DNA of 64,000 nucleotides from Celoporthe dispersa. Taxonomy: Eukaryota > Ascomycota > Sordariomycetes > Diaporthales > Cryphonectriaceae. The stretch's first letter is position 1; each line of letters starts with the position of its first letter. Below, piece after piece: positions 1-11,088 of the stretch. The position numbers were made by a program, and so were the translations under genes. The stretch is from positions 1,922,001 to 1,986,000 of the forward strand of contig WAID01000004.1 in assembly GCA_016584495.1 (NCBI GenBank), in the 5' to 3' direction. The notes under the pieces are model-generated. The model was not told where the DNA came from, ran no database searches, and worked only from the letters and a program-made list of their open reading frames with translations.

Positions 1-1152
1 ATCAGGTTCTCAAGGACCTGAAAGACAAGGTATTTTATCTTTCTTTCTGTGAGATGCTGCCCTGGTGCTGGGACTTACTGACCGGCGACAGGTTCACAAT
101 GACGATATCTCCCAGATATTGATCTTGAACAAGAAGTCAATTGCCAACTACGAGCAGCAACTCTTCCAGCAGGAGCTAGAGAAGTTCCGGCCTCACACGA
201 CCCGGATACTGCAGGCCAACCACAAGCAGTCAGCCCTGATGAAAGAGCTGACCATCTTGTTCAACAACCTCCTACAGGACAAACGAGTCAGGTCAGAGCA
301 GAGCAAGTACGAGGCAATCCAACGCCAGCGTGGATCCGCCATTAGCAAGTATAAGCGCGCATACCAGGAGTTCCTGGATCTTGAGGCTGGGCTCCAGAGC
401 GCCAAGAGGTGGTACACGGAGATGAAGGAGACAGTCGAGAGCCTCGAGAAGAACGTGGAGACCTTTGTCAACAACCGCCGGTCTGAGGGTGCCCAGCTGT
501 TGAATCAAATCGAGCAGGACAGGGCCGCAGAAAAGAGTGCAAGGGCCGCGCTCGAACAGGAACGGCTCCGAGGGCTGATGGAACGGATGTCGATGGAACC
601 CCCTGCGACGTCGCCGAAGCCTGCGAACACACAACAACGCACCACGCCAGCGCCTCTGGACTTCCAAAATTCCGTACCCAGATACCCGCAGACCAACTTC
701 GCAGGCCAATACCGCGTGCCAACCTCGCCCCCGCCCAATCAGGCCCAGGTGCCACAGTATCAGGCCGCGTACAACCCCAGCACATACGGTCGCAACCCCG
801 GACCGACCTCACCTCCTCCGACACGAACGAGCTTCAGCGGACAATCTGGGTTCAGGCCAGGGCCCGCCTCCCCCCCGCCCACGCAAACGACATTTGGGCA
901 GCCTTCCTCTCGCCCCCACAGCACCTATGGCAATCCCCACGCTGCACCCACAACTGTCCCCCAGACATACGTCCCTCCCGGGTTCGTCCCCCTCCACCAC
1001 CACCAGGCCCACCTCCCCTGGGCCCTCAGCAGACTGTGCACTACGGCAATGATTACTACTCCGGCCAGCAACAACAGCAAAAATCTCCTTCTGCACATCA
1101 GCAGCCTCCTAACACGGCTGACCCTTGGGCCGGACTGAATGCATGGAAATGA
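1..1152 (+). CDS. bro1: BRO1, vacuolar protein-sorting / ESCRT-associated protein (3' part)
   Basis: This is the C-terminal part of a Bro1/ALIX-family endosomal adaptor, which acts with ESCRT-III in multivesicular-body sorting. Its 5' end lies outside the window. Exon sequence occupies 1-29; a 62-bp GT-AG intron (30-91) splices in phase 0 to an exon beginning VHNDDISQILILNKKS. The helical V domain continues to about 540 (motifs NYEQQLFQQELEKFRPH and LEKNVETFVNNRRSEGAQ), followed by a long Pro/Ser/Tyr/Gln-rich tail typical of Bro1. As read, the frame drifts into an implausible tail ending at 1138. The next frame instead encodes a Bro1-like end, DPWAGLNAWK, with stop at 1150-1152. The two join if the C5 run at 988-992 had one more C, giving a Pro-rich stretch. 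PalA/Rim20 is the main alternative, but the tail and coiled-coil wording fit Bro1 better. Confidence 0.8.
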
Positions 1153-1920
1153 GACTTGAATGGCAGGCATGGACAAACAGGCATACCGGCTGACCTCTAA
1201 GAGGGAGGCACGCAAAAAAAAAAAAAAAGGGTGGTCTGCCTGTAACTAGGAAACGATGATTGGTCGCGACTGAGCAAAATGAAACAAGCCAACGAGGACG
1301 CAATGAGATAGAGTATTGGGTTACTCGATCAACGGTTATGGGATTTGGTTTTGTTTTTTTTTTTTTTGTTATATATGACGGGTCAGGTGTTGATGCCAGA
1401 TGATCACCCAAGTCAATCCTGTCCAGAATCCTGAATGCGACCGGCGTGGACGCGCAACCTGATCCACCAAGATGTCCAATACAAGTAGACTTTGCATCTT
1501 CACAGAGCGAGGCGAACAATCTGATGTTGTTGGGCCAAAGGCTGTCAAGCTATCTCACAGCCCAACAAGAACCACCGAGTAAAGAGGCATCTTGAGGCTC
1601 AGCCTTCATACGTACTTAAGTAATTAGTCTCTCAAGTCCCGAGGTTGTGCCACTGGGCGAACTCATTAAGATCCCTGCAAGTTGGTGTGAGATGATTGGC
1701 TAGCTGGTGGTTCAGGCGCGACCCACGACGCGTCGAATCCCCCACTGCCGATTTACGCGTGTCTCGAGCCTTTCTCGCGTTGACCTTACTTCATATCAAC
1801 TTTGCGGCAGCTTTCCCCCTCCCCCCCAAATACGGCTCAATTCACCTTCTCCTGTCCTTTCCAGCCATCTCTTGACCTTGCATAACCTGCTGTATCCAGG
1901 TACCCCTTACAGACGGTACC
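1153..1920. other. BRO1-MCM3 intergenic region / MCM3 promoter
   Basis: No coding sequence is supported. It holds the BRO1 3' UTR, an A14 run near 1213, a T-rich run near 1355-1367, and the MCM3 upstream region with two ACGCGT boxes (1728-1733 and 1755-1760). Confidence 0.7.
1728..1760. promoter_or_regulatory. Pair of MluI cell-cycle boxes (ACGCGT) upstream of MCM3
   Basis: Perfect ACGCGT hexamers lie at 1728-1733 and 1755-1760, 193 and 166 bp upstream of the MCM3 start. ACGCGT is the known MBF (Mbp1/Swi6; fission yeast Cdc10/Res) site that drives G1/S transcription, and MCM genes are classical MBF targets. The sites are seen; their function is inferred. Confidence 0.6.
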
Positions 1921-4769
1921 ATGGATACTTTTATGCTGCGCGATGAAGCCACGCGCGAGCGTGTGCGCAAGGCTCAGGAATTCCTTGACCCACGTTCGTG
2001 AAGCTACCCTCTGCGAGCCTGCCACCCGCTCCCAAGGACAGGAGAAGACTGACCGCGTGCAACAGATGACCAGAGTGTCCGCAGCTACAGGTCCGACATC
2101 ATTCTTATGCTCCAGAGGAATAATCGGCGACTCGTAGTCAACATCGACCATGTGCGCGACCACGATCCCGAGATGGCGGAGGGACTTCTCCTCACGCCCT
2201 TCGACTACACGCTCGCCTTTAACCAGGCCCTCAAGGAGATCATCTGCGCGCTCCCACCAAACCAGGTTCGGCCCGACCAGACGGACGACGAGGTCATGTA
2301 CTACTGCGCGTGGGCAGGTAGCTTTGGTCTGCATGCGTGCAACCCCCGCACACTGTCGGCGCAGCACCTGAATCATATGGTGTCGGTCGAGGGTATCGTC
2401 ACGCGATGCTCGCTCATCAGACCCAAGATCATCAAGAGCGTGCACTACAACGAGATGGAAAACAAGTTCCACTTCCGGGAGTATCGGGACCAGACCATGA
2501 CGAATGGACAGACGACGAATAGTGTGTACCCGCAGGAGGACGACAAGGGGAACCCGCTTGTGACGGAGTACGGTTGGTGCACGTACAGAGACCACCAGAC
2601 CATCTCGATACAGGAGATGCCTGAGCGGGCGCCCGCAGGACAGCTGCCGAGGGGCGTCGACGTCATCCTCGACGATGACCTGGTGGACAAAAGTCAAGCC
2701 TGGTGACCGCATACAGATGGTGGGCATCTACAGGACCCTGGGAAACAGGAACACCAACCACAACAGTGCGCTGTTCAAGACAGTCATCCTCGCCAACAAC
2801 GTGGTCCTCCTCTCCTCCAAGTCAGGTGGTGGCGTGGCCACTGCCACGATTACCGACACGGATCTGCGGAACATCAACAAGGTCGCGAAGAAGAGGAACC
2901 TCTTTGAGCTGCTCTCGCAGTCCCTGGCTCCCAGTATCTACGGCCATGACTACATCAAGAAAGCCATCCTGCTGATGCTCCTCGGTGGTATGGAGAAGAA
3001 TCTGGAGAACGGCACCCACCTGCGTGGTGACATCAACATCCTCATGGTTGGTGATCCCTCGACTGCCAAGTCGCAGCTTCTGCGGTTCGTTCTCAATACT
3101 GCTCCTTTGGCCATCGCTACGACCGGTCGTGGCTCTTCAGGCGTCGGTCTGACGGCTGCCGTCACCTCTGATAAAGAGACCGGCGAGAGGCGCCTGGAGG
3201 CAGGTGCCATGGTCATGGCCGACCGTGGTGTGGTCTGTATCGACGAGTTCGACAAGATGTCCGACATTGACCGTGTGGCCATCCACGAAGTCATGGAGCA
3301 GCAGACCGTCACCATTGCCAAGGCAGGCATTCACACCTCGCTCAACGCCCGCTGCAGCGTTGTGGCAGCCGCCAACCCGATCTTCGGCCAGTACGACCCG
3401 CACAAGGACCCTCACAAGAACATCGCCCTGCCGGACTCCCTACTCTCGCGTTTCGATCTTTCTCTTTGTCGTCACTGACGACATCGAGGACACCCGTGAC
3501 CGACAGGTTTCGGAGCACGTCCTGCGCATGCACAGGTACCGCCAACCAGGGACCGAGGAGGGTGCTCCGGTGCGCGAGAACACTCAGCAATCCCTCAGTG
3601 TCGGTGGCCAAGCACGAAACGAGGCCGAGAAGCCCACGGAGATGTTTGAGAAGTACGACGCCATGCTCCACGCCGGCGTGACACGGCGAAGCGGCTCCTC
3701 CAGCGCGCCCAAGGTCCTCAGCATCCCCTTCATGAAGAAGTACATTCAGTATGCCAAGAACCGTATCAGGCCTGTCCTCACGCAGGACGCTGCAGACCGC
3801 ATCGCAGATATCTATGTGGGCCTCCGCAACGACGACCTGGAGGGCAACCAGCGCAGAACTTCACCCATGACGGTGCGTACCCTAGAGACGCTCATTCGTC
3901 TGGCTACCGCACACGCCAAGTCCCGGCTATCGAACCGCATCGATGAGCGTGATGCCCTAGCGGCCGAGTCTATACTGCGCTTCGCCCTGTTCAAGGAGGT
4001 TGTTGAGGATGAGTCCCGCAAGAAGAGGCGGCGCACGACGGCGCAGCCTGCATTAAGCTCCGATGAGGACAGCGATGACTCGAGCGATGACGATGGCGAG
4101 GCTGCCTACCGCGCATCTGTGGCGAGAACCAGCCGGTCGGCAAGGGCGTCAGCTCGGGCGAACCGGAGTAACGGACGGCGGAGTGGTGCCAATGGCAGCA
4201 GTGGTACCGCGAACAGGGCCAACGGGGCGCGCCACTCGGACGAGGAGGAAGAGGCGGAGGACGAGGACGAGGATGCGCCAGCTGACATGGATAACTCCGC
4301 ACCTCGTCGGTCCAACCGCACAGGGGCGTCATCGGGACATGCCCAGACGCAAGAGTCCTTCGCCTCGTCTCTCCCCGCGTCACAGCTTGAGTCCCAGAGC
4401 GCGGGCGAGTCGCAGCAAGATTCACAGCTTGCCAGCAGCGCGGCTGGCCTCAGCCTGGACGCCCCGATCAGCGACCAGAGGCTGGCTGCGTTCAGGTCTG
4501 CTCTGGGTCCACTGATGAACACCGACCTGTTTGAGGAGGATGCTGCCGAGGTGGACCAGCTGATCGAGCGCGTCAACGGACGGCTGGGCTCGAGAAGCGG
4601 TGGTGCCTTTGGCAGGGAAGAGGCGCTGAAGGCGCTGAAGAAGATGGATCAGCTTAATGAGATCATGTGAGCCCCTCCTCCCACCCCTTTGACATGCAGG
4701 ACAAGAATCAAGACAGTAGCTAACTATCTGCCTAGGTACGCTGATGGCAACCTTGTCTACAAGATCTGA
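1921..4769 (+). CDS. mcm3: DNA replication licensing factor MCM3
   Basis: MCM3 subunit of the MCM2-7 replicative helicase. The start is the ATG at 1921 (MDTFMLRDEATRERVRKAQ). Intron 1 is 1994-2065, giving EFLDP-HDQSVRSYRSDIILML. The last intron is 4667-4735, after which a short exon encodes YADGNLVYKI and stop, the usual MCM3 ending. Visible motifs are Walker A GDPSTAKSQ (about residue 352), Walker B CIDEFDKM (about 415), arginine finger SRFD (about 485), and an acidic Ser/Asp/Glu tail. Two one-base insertions break the frame: A in AAAA (2689-2692, between LVDK and VKPGDRIQM) and T in TTT (3459-3461, SRFDL to LFVVTDD). Without them the exons total 2706 nt, 901 aa, normal for fungal MCM3. As an essential gene it is unlikely to be a true pseudogene. 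Two MCB boxes precede it. Confidence 0.95.
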
Positions 4770-5179
4770 CCTCTCACTGGAGAGAGGTACGCAATTTTGC
4801 TCTGAGTTTGACCGGTCGAGGAAGCAAGGGCTGGCTGTTCGACGAACGCTGACTGGTATAATCCCTGGCGTTCGGGCGGGAGCCGATACGACTTATTTTA
4901 TGTAACGATTGAGATGGAGCACATGGCTAATCACGCATCCGTGCTCGTGGTAAAATAGGAATGCATTCTATCGTGACGAGTCCTGTTAACAATGCCATGT
5001 AAACCCCTCTGGATCCAGACCAGGTTCCTGTCCCAAAAGACCGCGCCGGTCTATGCCTCAATCCACTATGCTCTCCATTCCAGGCCAATGATTTTTTCTT
5101 CTTTTTCTTCTTTTTAGTTCTTGAGTCGCAAAATGGCCCCATGTAACAATGCATCCCAAAGCAGTAGTGTATGCCTCAT
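4770..5179. other. Convergent 3' intergenic region, MCM3 / MAK32-like
   Basis: This is the 3' UTR space between convergent genes. No ORF is supported. It contains a TTC/T-rich tract at about 5094-5117, probably transcription-end related on one of the strands. Confidence 0.5.
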
Positions 5180-7042
5180 CTAGTCCTCGGTCCACCCGAT
5201 CCTCTCGCGAAACGCCCTCAGCCTGTCCTCTACCGGGACGCCATTCCACGCCTCCCCGCCCTCTTCGGTCTCGCCCAGCGAAGGCACGCCGACCTGCTCG
5301 ATGGCGAAGCTCGCCGCGACGGTGCCCCAGCACGCACCCTCCTCGAGGCTCTTCCCCTCGCGAGCGCGACGGCCAGCCCGCCGAGGAACGTGTTCCCTCC
5401 CCCCGTAGGGTCGACCACCTTCTCGGCGTGCTCCTCGGTCCAGTACGCGGGGAGCCACCGGTCCAGGCCCGGGTCGATCTCGACCTCGTTGTCCTCCTCG
5501 CGTATGAAGCTGTACGTCTCGCCGCCGCCGCCGCCATCACCACCACCACCACCGCCGTCACCCTCGCCGTCACCAGGACCAGAGGACTGCTGCAGCAGGC
5601 CCGCAAACAGGCTCATCATGTCGGTGTCGGGCTGCAGCCCGCCGTGGTGGCCAATCTCCTTGCGCCGCCTCCGGCGCCCGGCGCCAGCACCACCTCCTTT
5701 TGCTTCCTTGGCCGGGGTCTTGCGCCGGCCGCCGTTCTTGGCGAGGTAGCAGCCCTTCTCGCCGGCGCGGATGACGAGGGCGAAGCTGGACAGCGGCATG
5801 CTCCCGAGGAGCTGCTCGCAGGCCCTCTCGACGGCGGCGGTGCTGATCTCGCCCGTGTCCGGATCGACGGCGGTGTCGCCCATGAAGGAGGCGAGCTCGG
5901 TGTGGTTGGGGCTGCACACGTCGACGAGCGGGAGGCAGTTGGTGAGGTTCAGCAGCTCGTCGGGCGTGCACAGGTCGGGCACGGGCTCCCAGATGATGAT
6001 GGGGCGTGTGTACCCGCCGCCGCCGCCTTGGCCCTCACCCTCTGGCTCCTCGGGTTCTTCAGGCGGCGCCTGCTCCTTGCGCAGGGTGAGGAGCTCCGTG
6101 ACGAGCTCGCGGCACCGCGAGGGGCTGCAGAGGATGTGGAAAGCCTTAGCCTGCAGGAGCGCGGTGCCGGAGAGGTCGGACGCCACGACGCGCTTCTTGG
6201 GCGTGGTGTACCTGAAGGCACGGGTCCCGTTGTCGTCCACGTAGCCGTTCCAGCCCCTGGTGGTGAGGCGGTCCGGGTCGTGCCGGACCAGTGCTGAGGT
6301 CGACCAGGACTCGATGAGGGCTGAGACGGAGGGCGGGAAGTCTGAGCCCTGGTCGACGACCCAGCCGACGGTCTGGGACTCGGTCGGGGCCGGTGAGAAG
6401 AGGCGGGCGCCGAGTGCGGCGTATGAGCCTCCGCCGCCGAGAACGTCCTTTTCTGCGGGGCGTGGTGGGCGGTATTCGATATCATCTTGGGCCAGGGCGT
6501 CAGCATGCCCCGGGTTCTCAGCTGCCCTGGGGTTTCTGTCCCAGCGGAAGGAGGGGAAAAAAGGGGCGAGCCGGGATAGCAGTGGTGAGAGCTTGGACTG
6601 GTGGAGATATAGGATGGAGAAGGCTCCCAAGCCCAACAGTGCGTGCAACAAGAGCCTTTCGATCATGAGGAGAGAGAGAGAGAGAGAGAGAGGAAGAAAG
6701 AAGAGGGATTGGAGGCGACAGGGAGATGAACACGGGCGTGGAGGAGAGAATCGATAGCGAGAGCTATGCTTCAGCCTCAACGACATAGAGACAAAGCTGC
6801 AGAGGGAGCAGGTAAACAGGATGAGGACTTGGGCAGGCACGTGATGACAGTCCAACAGGTCAATGTGAGATACAGCAGGTAGACAGTGGTGAAGCGAGGG
6901 AGGAGGAGACATGAAACAAGACAGACAACCTACCAATTATGAACATTCCCAGCGTGACAAAGTCAATCTCCTGGGCTAGCTCCACCACCGCATGGGCGGC
7001 CGTGGTGGTGGGCTGCTCATCAGGCTCAGGCTCAGGCGCCAT
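5180..7042 (-). CDS. MAK32-like pfkB-family carbohydrate kinase
   Basis: Member of the ribokinase/pfkB superfamily, closest to fungal MAK32-like proteins (yeast Mak32 is named for maintenance of the killer dsRNA; its sugar substrate is not established). The start is 7042 (MAPEPEPDEQP). Exon 1 ends at 6934 with IDFVTLGMFII; a long 448-bp intron (6486-6933, containing a GA microsatellite) joins to DDIEYRPPRP...DVLGGGGSYAALGARL, the conserved N-terminal sugar-kinase block. The C-terminal signature VVDPTGGGNTFLGGLAVALA is the pfkB DTxGxGD-like region, here with Asn instead of the catalytic Asp, so activity is doubtful. A missing G in the GGGG run (plus-strand CCCC, 5354-5357) shifts the frame; correcting it continues into GKSLEEGACWGTVAAS and gives 471 aa. 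Glycine-rich inserts (about 5515-5570 and 6010-6040) look lineage-specific. Confidence 0.85.
6670..6692. repeat. (GA)n microsatellite in the MAK32-like intron
   Basis: Uninterrupted GA/AG dinucleotide run of about 23 bp, inside the unusually long intron. Confidence 0.9.
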
Positions 7043-8684
7043 GTTTTGGTTGGAGGTCGTGGTCAGGTTGCAATTCTCTGCAGGCACTCTCTCTGCACTC
7101 TGGCATGTTAGTGCTTCATGCAATGCAGGTCCGGGTCAATCAATCCCATTGGGCTGGCAGGGGGCGGGATTCACCAGGGGGGAATGAATGCTACACACCA
7201 GGCAGAACCAAGCAAACACTGCGAGGAGCAGAAGCAACAGGAGGGCCAGACTTCTGCTGGCACCAGCCTCCTAGCCTGCTTGGCAGGTGGTGATGATGAT
7301 GGTGACCCTGACCTCTGGAGGCTGAACAAGAGAGAGAGAGAGAGAAAAAAAAGAGGCCTGCCTGAGGTCATCCGGGTCAGTTCATGCAGCGTTGGTTGTT
7401 GAGGTGGTACTGCCACCGATAAGGTATCGCTGGAGGGGTGTCCAGCCTGCCAGCCTTACCTGCTGGGATGGTGCCTGTCTCAGCCTCTAAACAGCCACAC
7501 GGAGCAGTGCCGCTAGTGCCGCTAGTGCCTAGCTGGAGGGCATGGGCACCCCCTGGTCACTGCTTGCTTTTCACAACCTCACCTCGCCCATTCAACTTGG
7601 TGATCTTTTTGGTAGGAATGGTTTTTGCAGGTTACCAAGAGGACTTCCTCCCTCTTCTCTCCCAAGGCCTTCCACACACAGCTTCCATGTCCTCTTCTAC
7701 GTCTTCTCATGGTGTCCAGCAGTGCAGCCGAGTACCCCCATCCTTGGCAGGTTCAGCTCGCCCCTCCAAAGGGTCCATCAACCTTGGCTGAAGACAAGAG
7801 CATTGCGATATTACCACTCTTTCTGTCAGCTCACCCGTCTCTTCTCTTCTCGAGAGCCCTCATTCGGTCTCGATGTATCTCAGGCCCTAGGCGAACCTGA
7901 GATGGGTGAATGGCCATGGGTGAGTGTGGTAATTAGTGGGCTGGATTCCCGACTGTGGCCGGAGGGTTGGTTGCGTGCGGTTTATATACACCGTCAGAGA
8001 CTAAGTTGATGCATAGACTGAATTGTGAGCCGAATTTCGCACAAGCCTTCATCTCAACTCAAGAGGGCCGGGTGCCAGGCGTTCCAATGTCCACAAAAAG
8101 ACGTCCGGGGGAGGGGGGTCCCGCAGGCCCGACGCCCTCCTTGCATGCCCTCGCTCAGCCCCCTTGTGTCTGCCAGGCCCCTCCTACCTCCACAGTGGCG
8201 CATCTTGCACAGTGAGTCTCCTCATTATTCATACATGCATCGAGACGGATCGACAGGCTGCGGTTGTCACATGTCACGTGCAGTTTAGACCCATGAACGG
8301 TTATCCGCTCCCCCCAGATTCGGAAGAAGGAAGGTTCTAAGAGTGGATGTCATGTCGTGTGATAGACCGGCCTCGGCAGGGTGGTGCATGCATCAGCACG
8401 CGCTTAAGGGTAGCAGCACTGGTATTATGATAGGCGAGTCCACGGGAGAAGCCGCTTGGAAGACAAAAAGAGTAGAGCCCGCGGGGGTAGGAAGTTGCCG
8501 GGCTGTCAAGCCTCCCGCCTGCATTAGCCTCTCACGCTCGGGGTGCTTGGCTGGATCCAGACCGAGAGATGGACCCGCCCCCGGGGGGAGGGGAGGGGGG
8601 GGTGTGAGGATTGTGCGTAGAGCCATTGTGAAGCTTTATGCTGTGCATAAATCTCTTGGTCGTATGCTGCGGCCTGACGAGTTC

Positions 8685-8716
<32 letters not shown>

Positions 8717-8739
8717 CTAGTGTACCATAGTACCTGTGC
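7043..8739. other. Intergenic region between MAK32-like kinase and Zn2Cys6 factor
   Basis: Contains the MAK32-like promoter and the transcription-factor 3' flank. Several short ORFs occur, but none has family resemblance or splice structure. It carries (AG)n at 7329-7345, (CT)13 at 8685-8710 and a near-palindromic GTACCATAGTAC at 8722-8733. Confidence 0.6.
8685..8710. repeat. (CT)13 microsatellite
   Basis: Perfect CT dinucleotide repeat just beyond the 3' end of the transcription-factor gene. Confidence 0.9.
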
Positions 8740-11088
8740 TTACTCCCCGCGGTTGCGATCCACAGTGGTGTCATGTAGTCGCAGATCCACCACCGCGTCA
8801 AAAACTTCCTCCATCGCTGTCAGGTGCTCTCGCTGCCTTGATGTGTCACTTCTGTTCCGCTCGTCTGCAAAGGCCCGGACGCTTTGCAGTATGGGGGTGA
8901 AGCCCCGGTCGTTCGGAAGCCACCAGCGGATGATCGTCTCATCGTCAAAGAGCTGCATCATCCGGGCTCGAAAGGGGGCGGGGAAGATGTAGCTATAGCA
9001 GACCAGGATAGTAATTAGCAGACTTGTCCATTTCATGGTTCGTTAATCTCGAGAATCGCTGTATCGTGATTGGGCCGTCATACCCCCCCGTCCAATGAAA
9101 ATTTGTGAAACAATACTAAACAGCTTGACGTAGAAACAAGGCTAAGTGATACTTACCCGCAGTGCTCCAGATAAGCAAGCTTTTCCCTCAGCCATGCATA
9201 GCGGCGGTCGCTTTTCATGAGGTACAGAGCAGCAATGGCAAGGGAAGGATGAAGCATTGTAAGTAGGCCCTTGGGGATAGTCGTCCACTGCTCGGCCGCT
9301 TCGATGATCTGGCAGATAGCCTCTGCATGATGGGCCATGTCCCCGAGGATCGCTGATGTGCTTGCTAGGAGGTCGCCGGCTGCCTGTGTCATGTGCATTA
9401 GACTCATCGAATGCCATTCTGTGAGCAGGACAGTCGTGTGGGCTAGCGGTCCTTCGTATAGCGGCGCATCATCTGGAAAGTAGTGGAAGAGCCGGGTCTG
9501 GTCGCTTTGCTTGGACGGCTTGAAACGTCGGGAAGGGTCTGTTAGTATCGGATCCAAGTGCTCTCTCCATTGTTTCAGCCGGAAAGAGAGCCTCCTGTGC
9601 TCTGCGATGAACTCTTCCTCTGTAAGTTCGCCTGTCTTCCGTCTCGCGGTGATATAACACATATCCATGGATAAGAGCCGCAGTTGGCTCTCAGTACTTT
9701 CACAGATCCACTCCAAGTTCCGGGGGATCAACGGAGAGTTGTGATTGACACTGCGCGCTGAGGCTCTCTTCCCACTGGCGTGGGAGGCTCGGCTCGATGC
9801 TGCCCATTGATGCCACGAAGATGTCGAAGCGCAGATACCACACCAACAGTATACGGCCAACAGGTGTCTGAGGGATGGTATCAACCTGGAATAAGTTCTT
9901 CAGGATGGCGAGGGCTGCTTTCTGGTGGCCCATCAGGTTGACCCAGTCACCGAAATACTCCTGATGATCTTGGGTCAGCTTACCATCCAACAACACCAGG
10001 CATAAGAGGGAAGACAGTTTGCGAATACGACACACCTCGATTGTAGCCAATTGGAAAATTGTCAAAAGGGTTGCCAGGTCATGTTTGGCATCCCTTTTCT
10101 TCAGGAATCCGAGTAGCAGCGTTACGGCATGAGTATAATACTTCAGGAAGTCTTCAATCTTGCCGTTCGGATCCCTGAGCGTTCGTTGGTATGCGGAGAA
10201 GCCAACTACTGCGTTGAGCAAAGCCTCGTGTCGAAGTGCCAGGTTCAGGAACGTGGTCTGGAAGAAGTTGCTGAAGTCTTTGTGGACGCCATAGTTCCAG
10301 TGGGTGATGTTTGCTCTAAAGTAGTCGAGCGCCGCGCGAAGGTCGTTCGGGAGATGCGACCAGTCTGGCTCGGCCGTAGATAAAAGGTCAGGTATCGAGG
10401 CGCTGGTAGGGGTGGAAGTGACTGAAGTGCAATTGGAAACAATTGGAGACGGGCTTTGGAAGTCGTCTAGCGAAGGTGTCTCTGAAGACTGCCGAGTGCG
10501 GTTGATCATGCGCTGCTTCAGGCTCAGCGATGAACTGGTGTTGATGCGCCGAAGGCTCCTCTTGGGCTGAGTAGGCTGTTGGGAGGTGTTCATGGGCAGT
10601 TCGAAGTCCTCGTCGGGTATAGGCGTCAACCCAGAATCGTCTGTATCTTCCTCCTCCTCACTGGGCCCAACATTCTTTGCGTCTTGTGACGAAGCCGACT
10701 TGTGGAGGGGGGTCGGGTCCGGATAGACGCAATCCCTCTTCCCCTTCCGACATCGCTCACATGTAGGCCGTGCCTCATCGCACTTGACCCGCCGGCTGCG
10801 ACAAGTGAAGCACCCACTTCGCGTTCGACGGTGCTTGATGTGATCTGGGGCTGGTGCCGACTTGCGCCTGTGTCGTGAGCTGGAGCTCTTCGGCGGCTGA
10901 TAGTCGACGAGATGTTCCGAGAAGCCACTGTAGTACAGCGCGCTCTGTGAGGGATCCGATGTGATGTTCTCACCGAGGTTGGGAGTGCTGGAGGAAGATC
11001 CTGAGGGGGTCGTGACTTGTTGGTAGGGCCCAGGACTGCTGCCAGAACCCGGCCTGGAGGACAGGAAGTTGTTGTAATAATCGCTCAT
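8740..11088 (-). CDS. Zn(II)2Cys6 fungal transcription factor
   Basis: Nuclear C6 zinc-cluster regulator. The DNA-binding domain is Cys93-X2-Cys-X6-Cys-X6-Cys-X2-Cys-X6-Cys120 (core CFTCRSRRVKCDEARPTCERC), preceded by basic residues (KHRRTRSG) and by an N-terminal Ser/Gly/Pro-rich region. An acidic linker (SEEEEDTDDSG) and Ser/Thr-rich stretch follow, then a C-terminal helical region like the fungal-specific domain of the PF11951 type. One intron is proposed at 8993-9156 (donor gtaagt, acceptor tatag), joining LAYLEHCG to YIFPAPFRARMMQLF; an acceptor at acaag is possible. An extra base in the G5 run at 9722-9726 interrupts the frame; removing it links QLSVDP to RNLEWICESTESQLRLL. The corrected length is 727 aa. 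Targets are unknown. A 10 kb gene-free stretch lies upstream. Confidence 0.9.

Noticed and set aside
2689..2692. Programmed ribosomal frameshifting as explanation for the frame changes
   Set aside because: Sites lack slippery heptamers, both shift directions occur, and unrelated genes are affected; sequence error is simpler.
1837..2727. 296-codon minus-strand ORF
   Set aside because: Antisense shadow of MCM3.
5149..6297. 382-codon plus-strand ORF
   Set aside because: Antisense shadow of the MAK32-like kinase.
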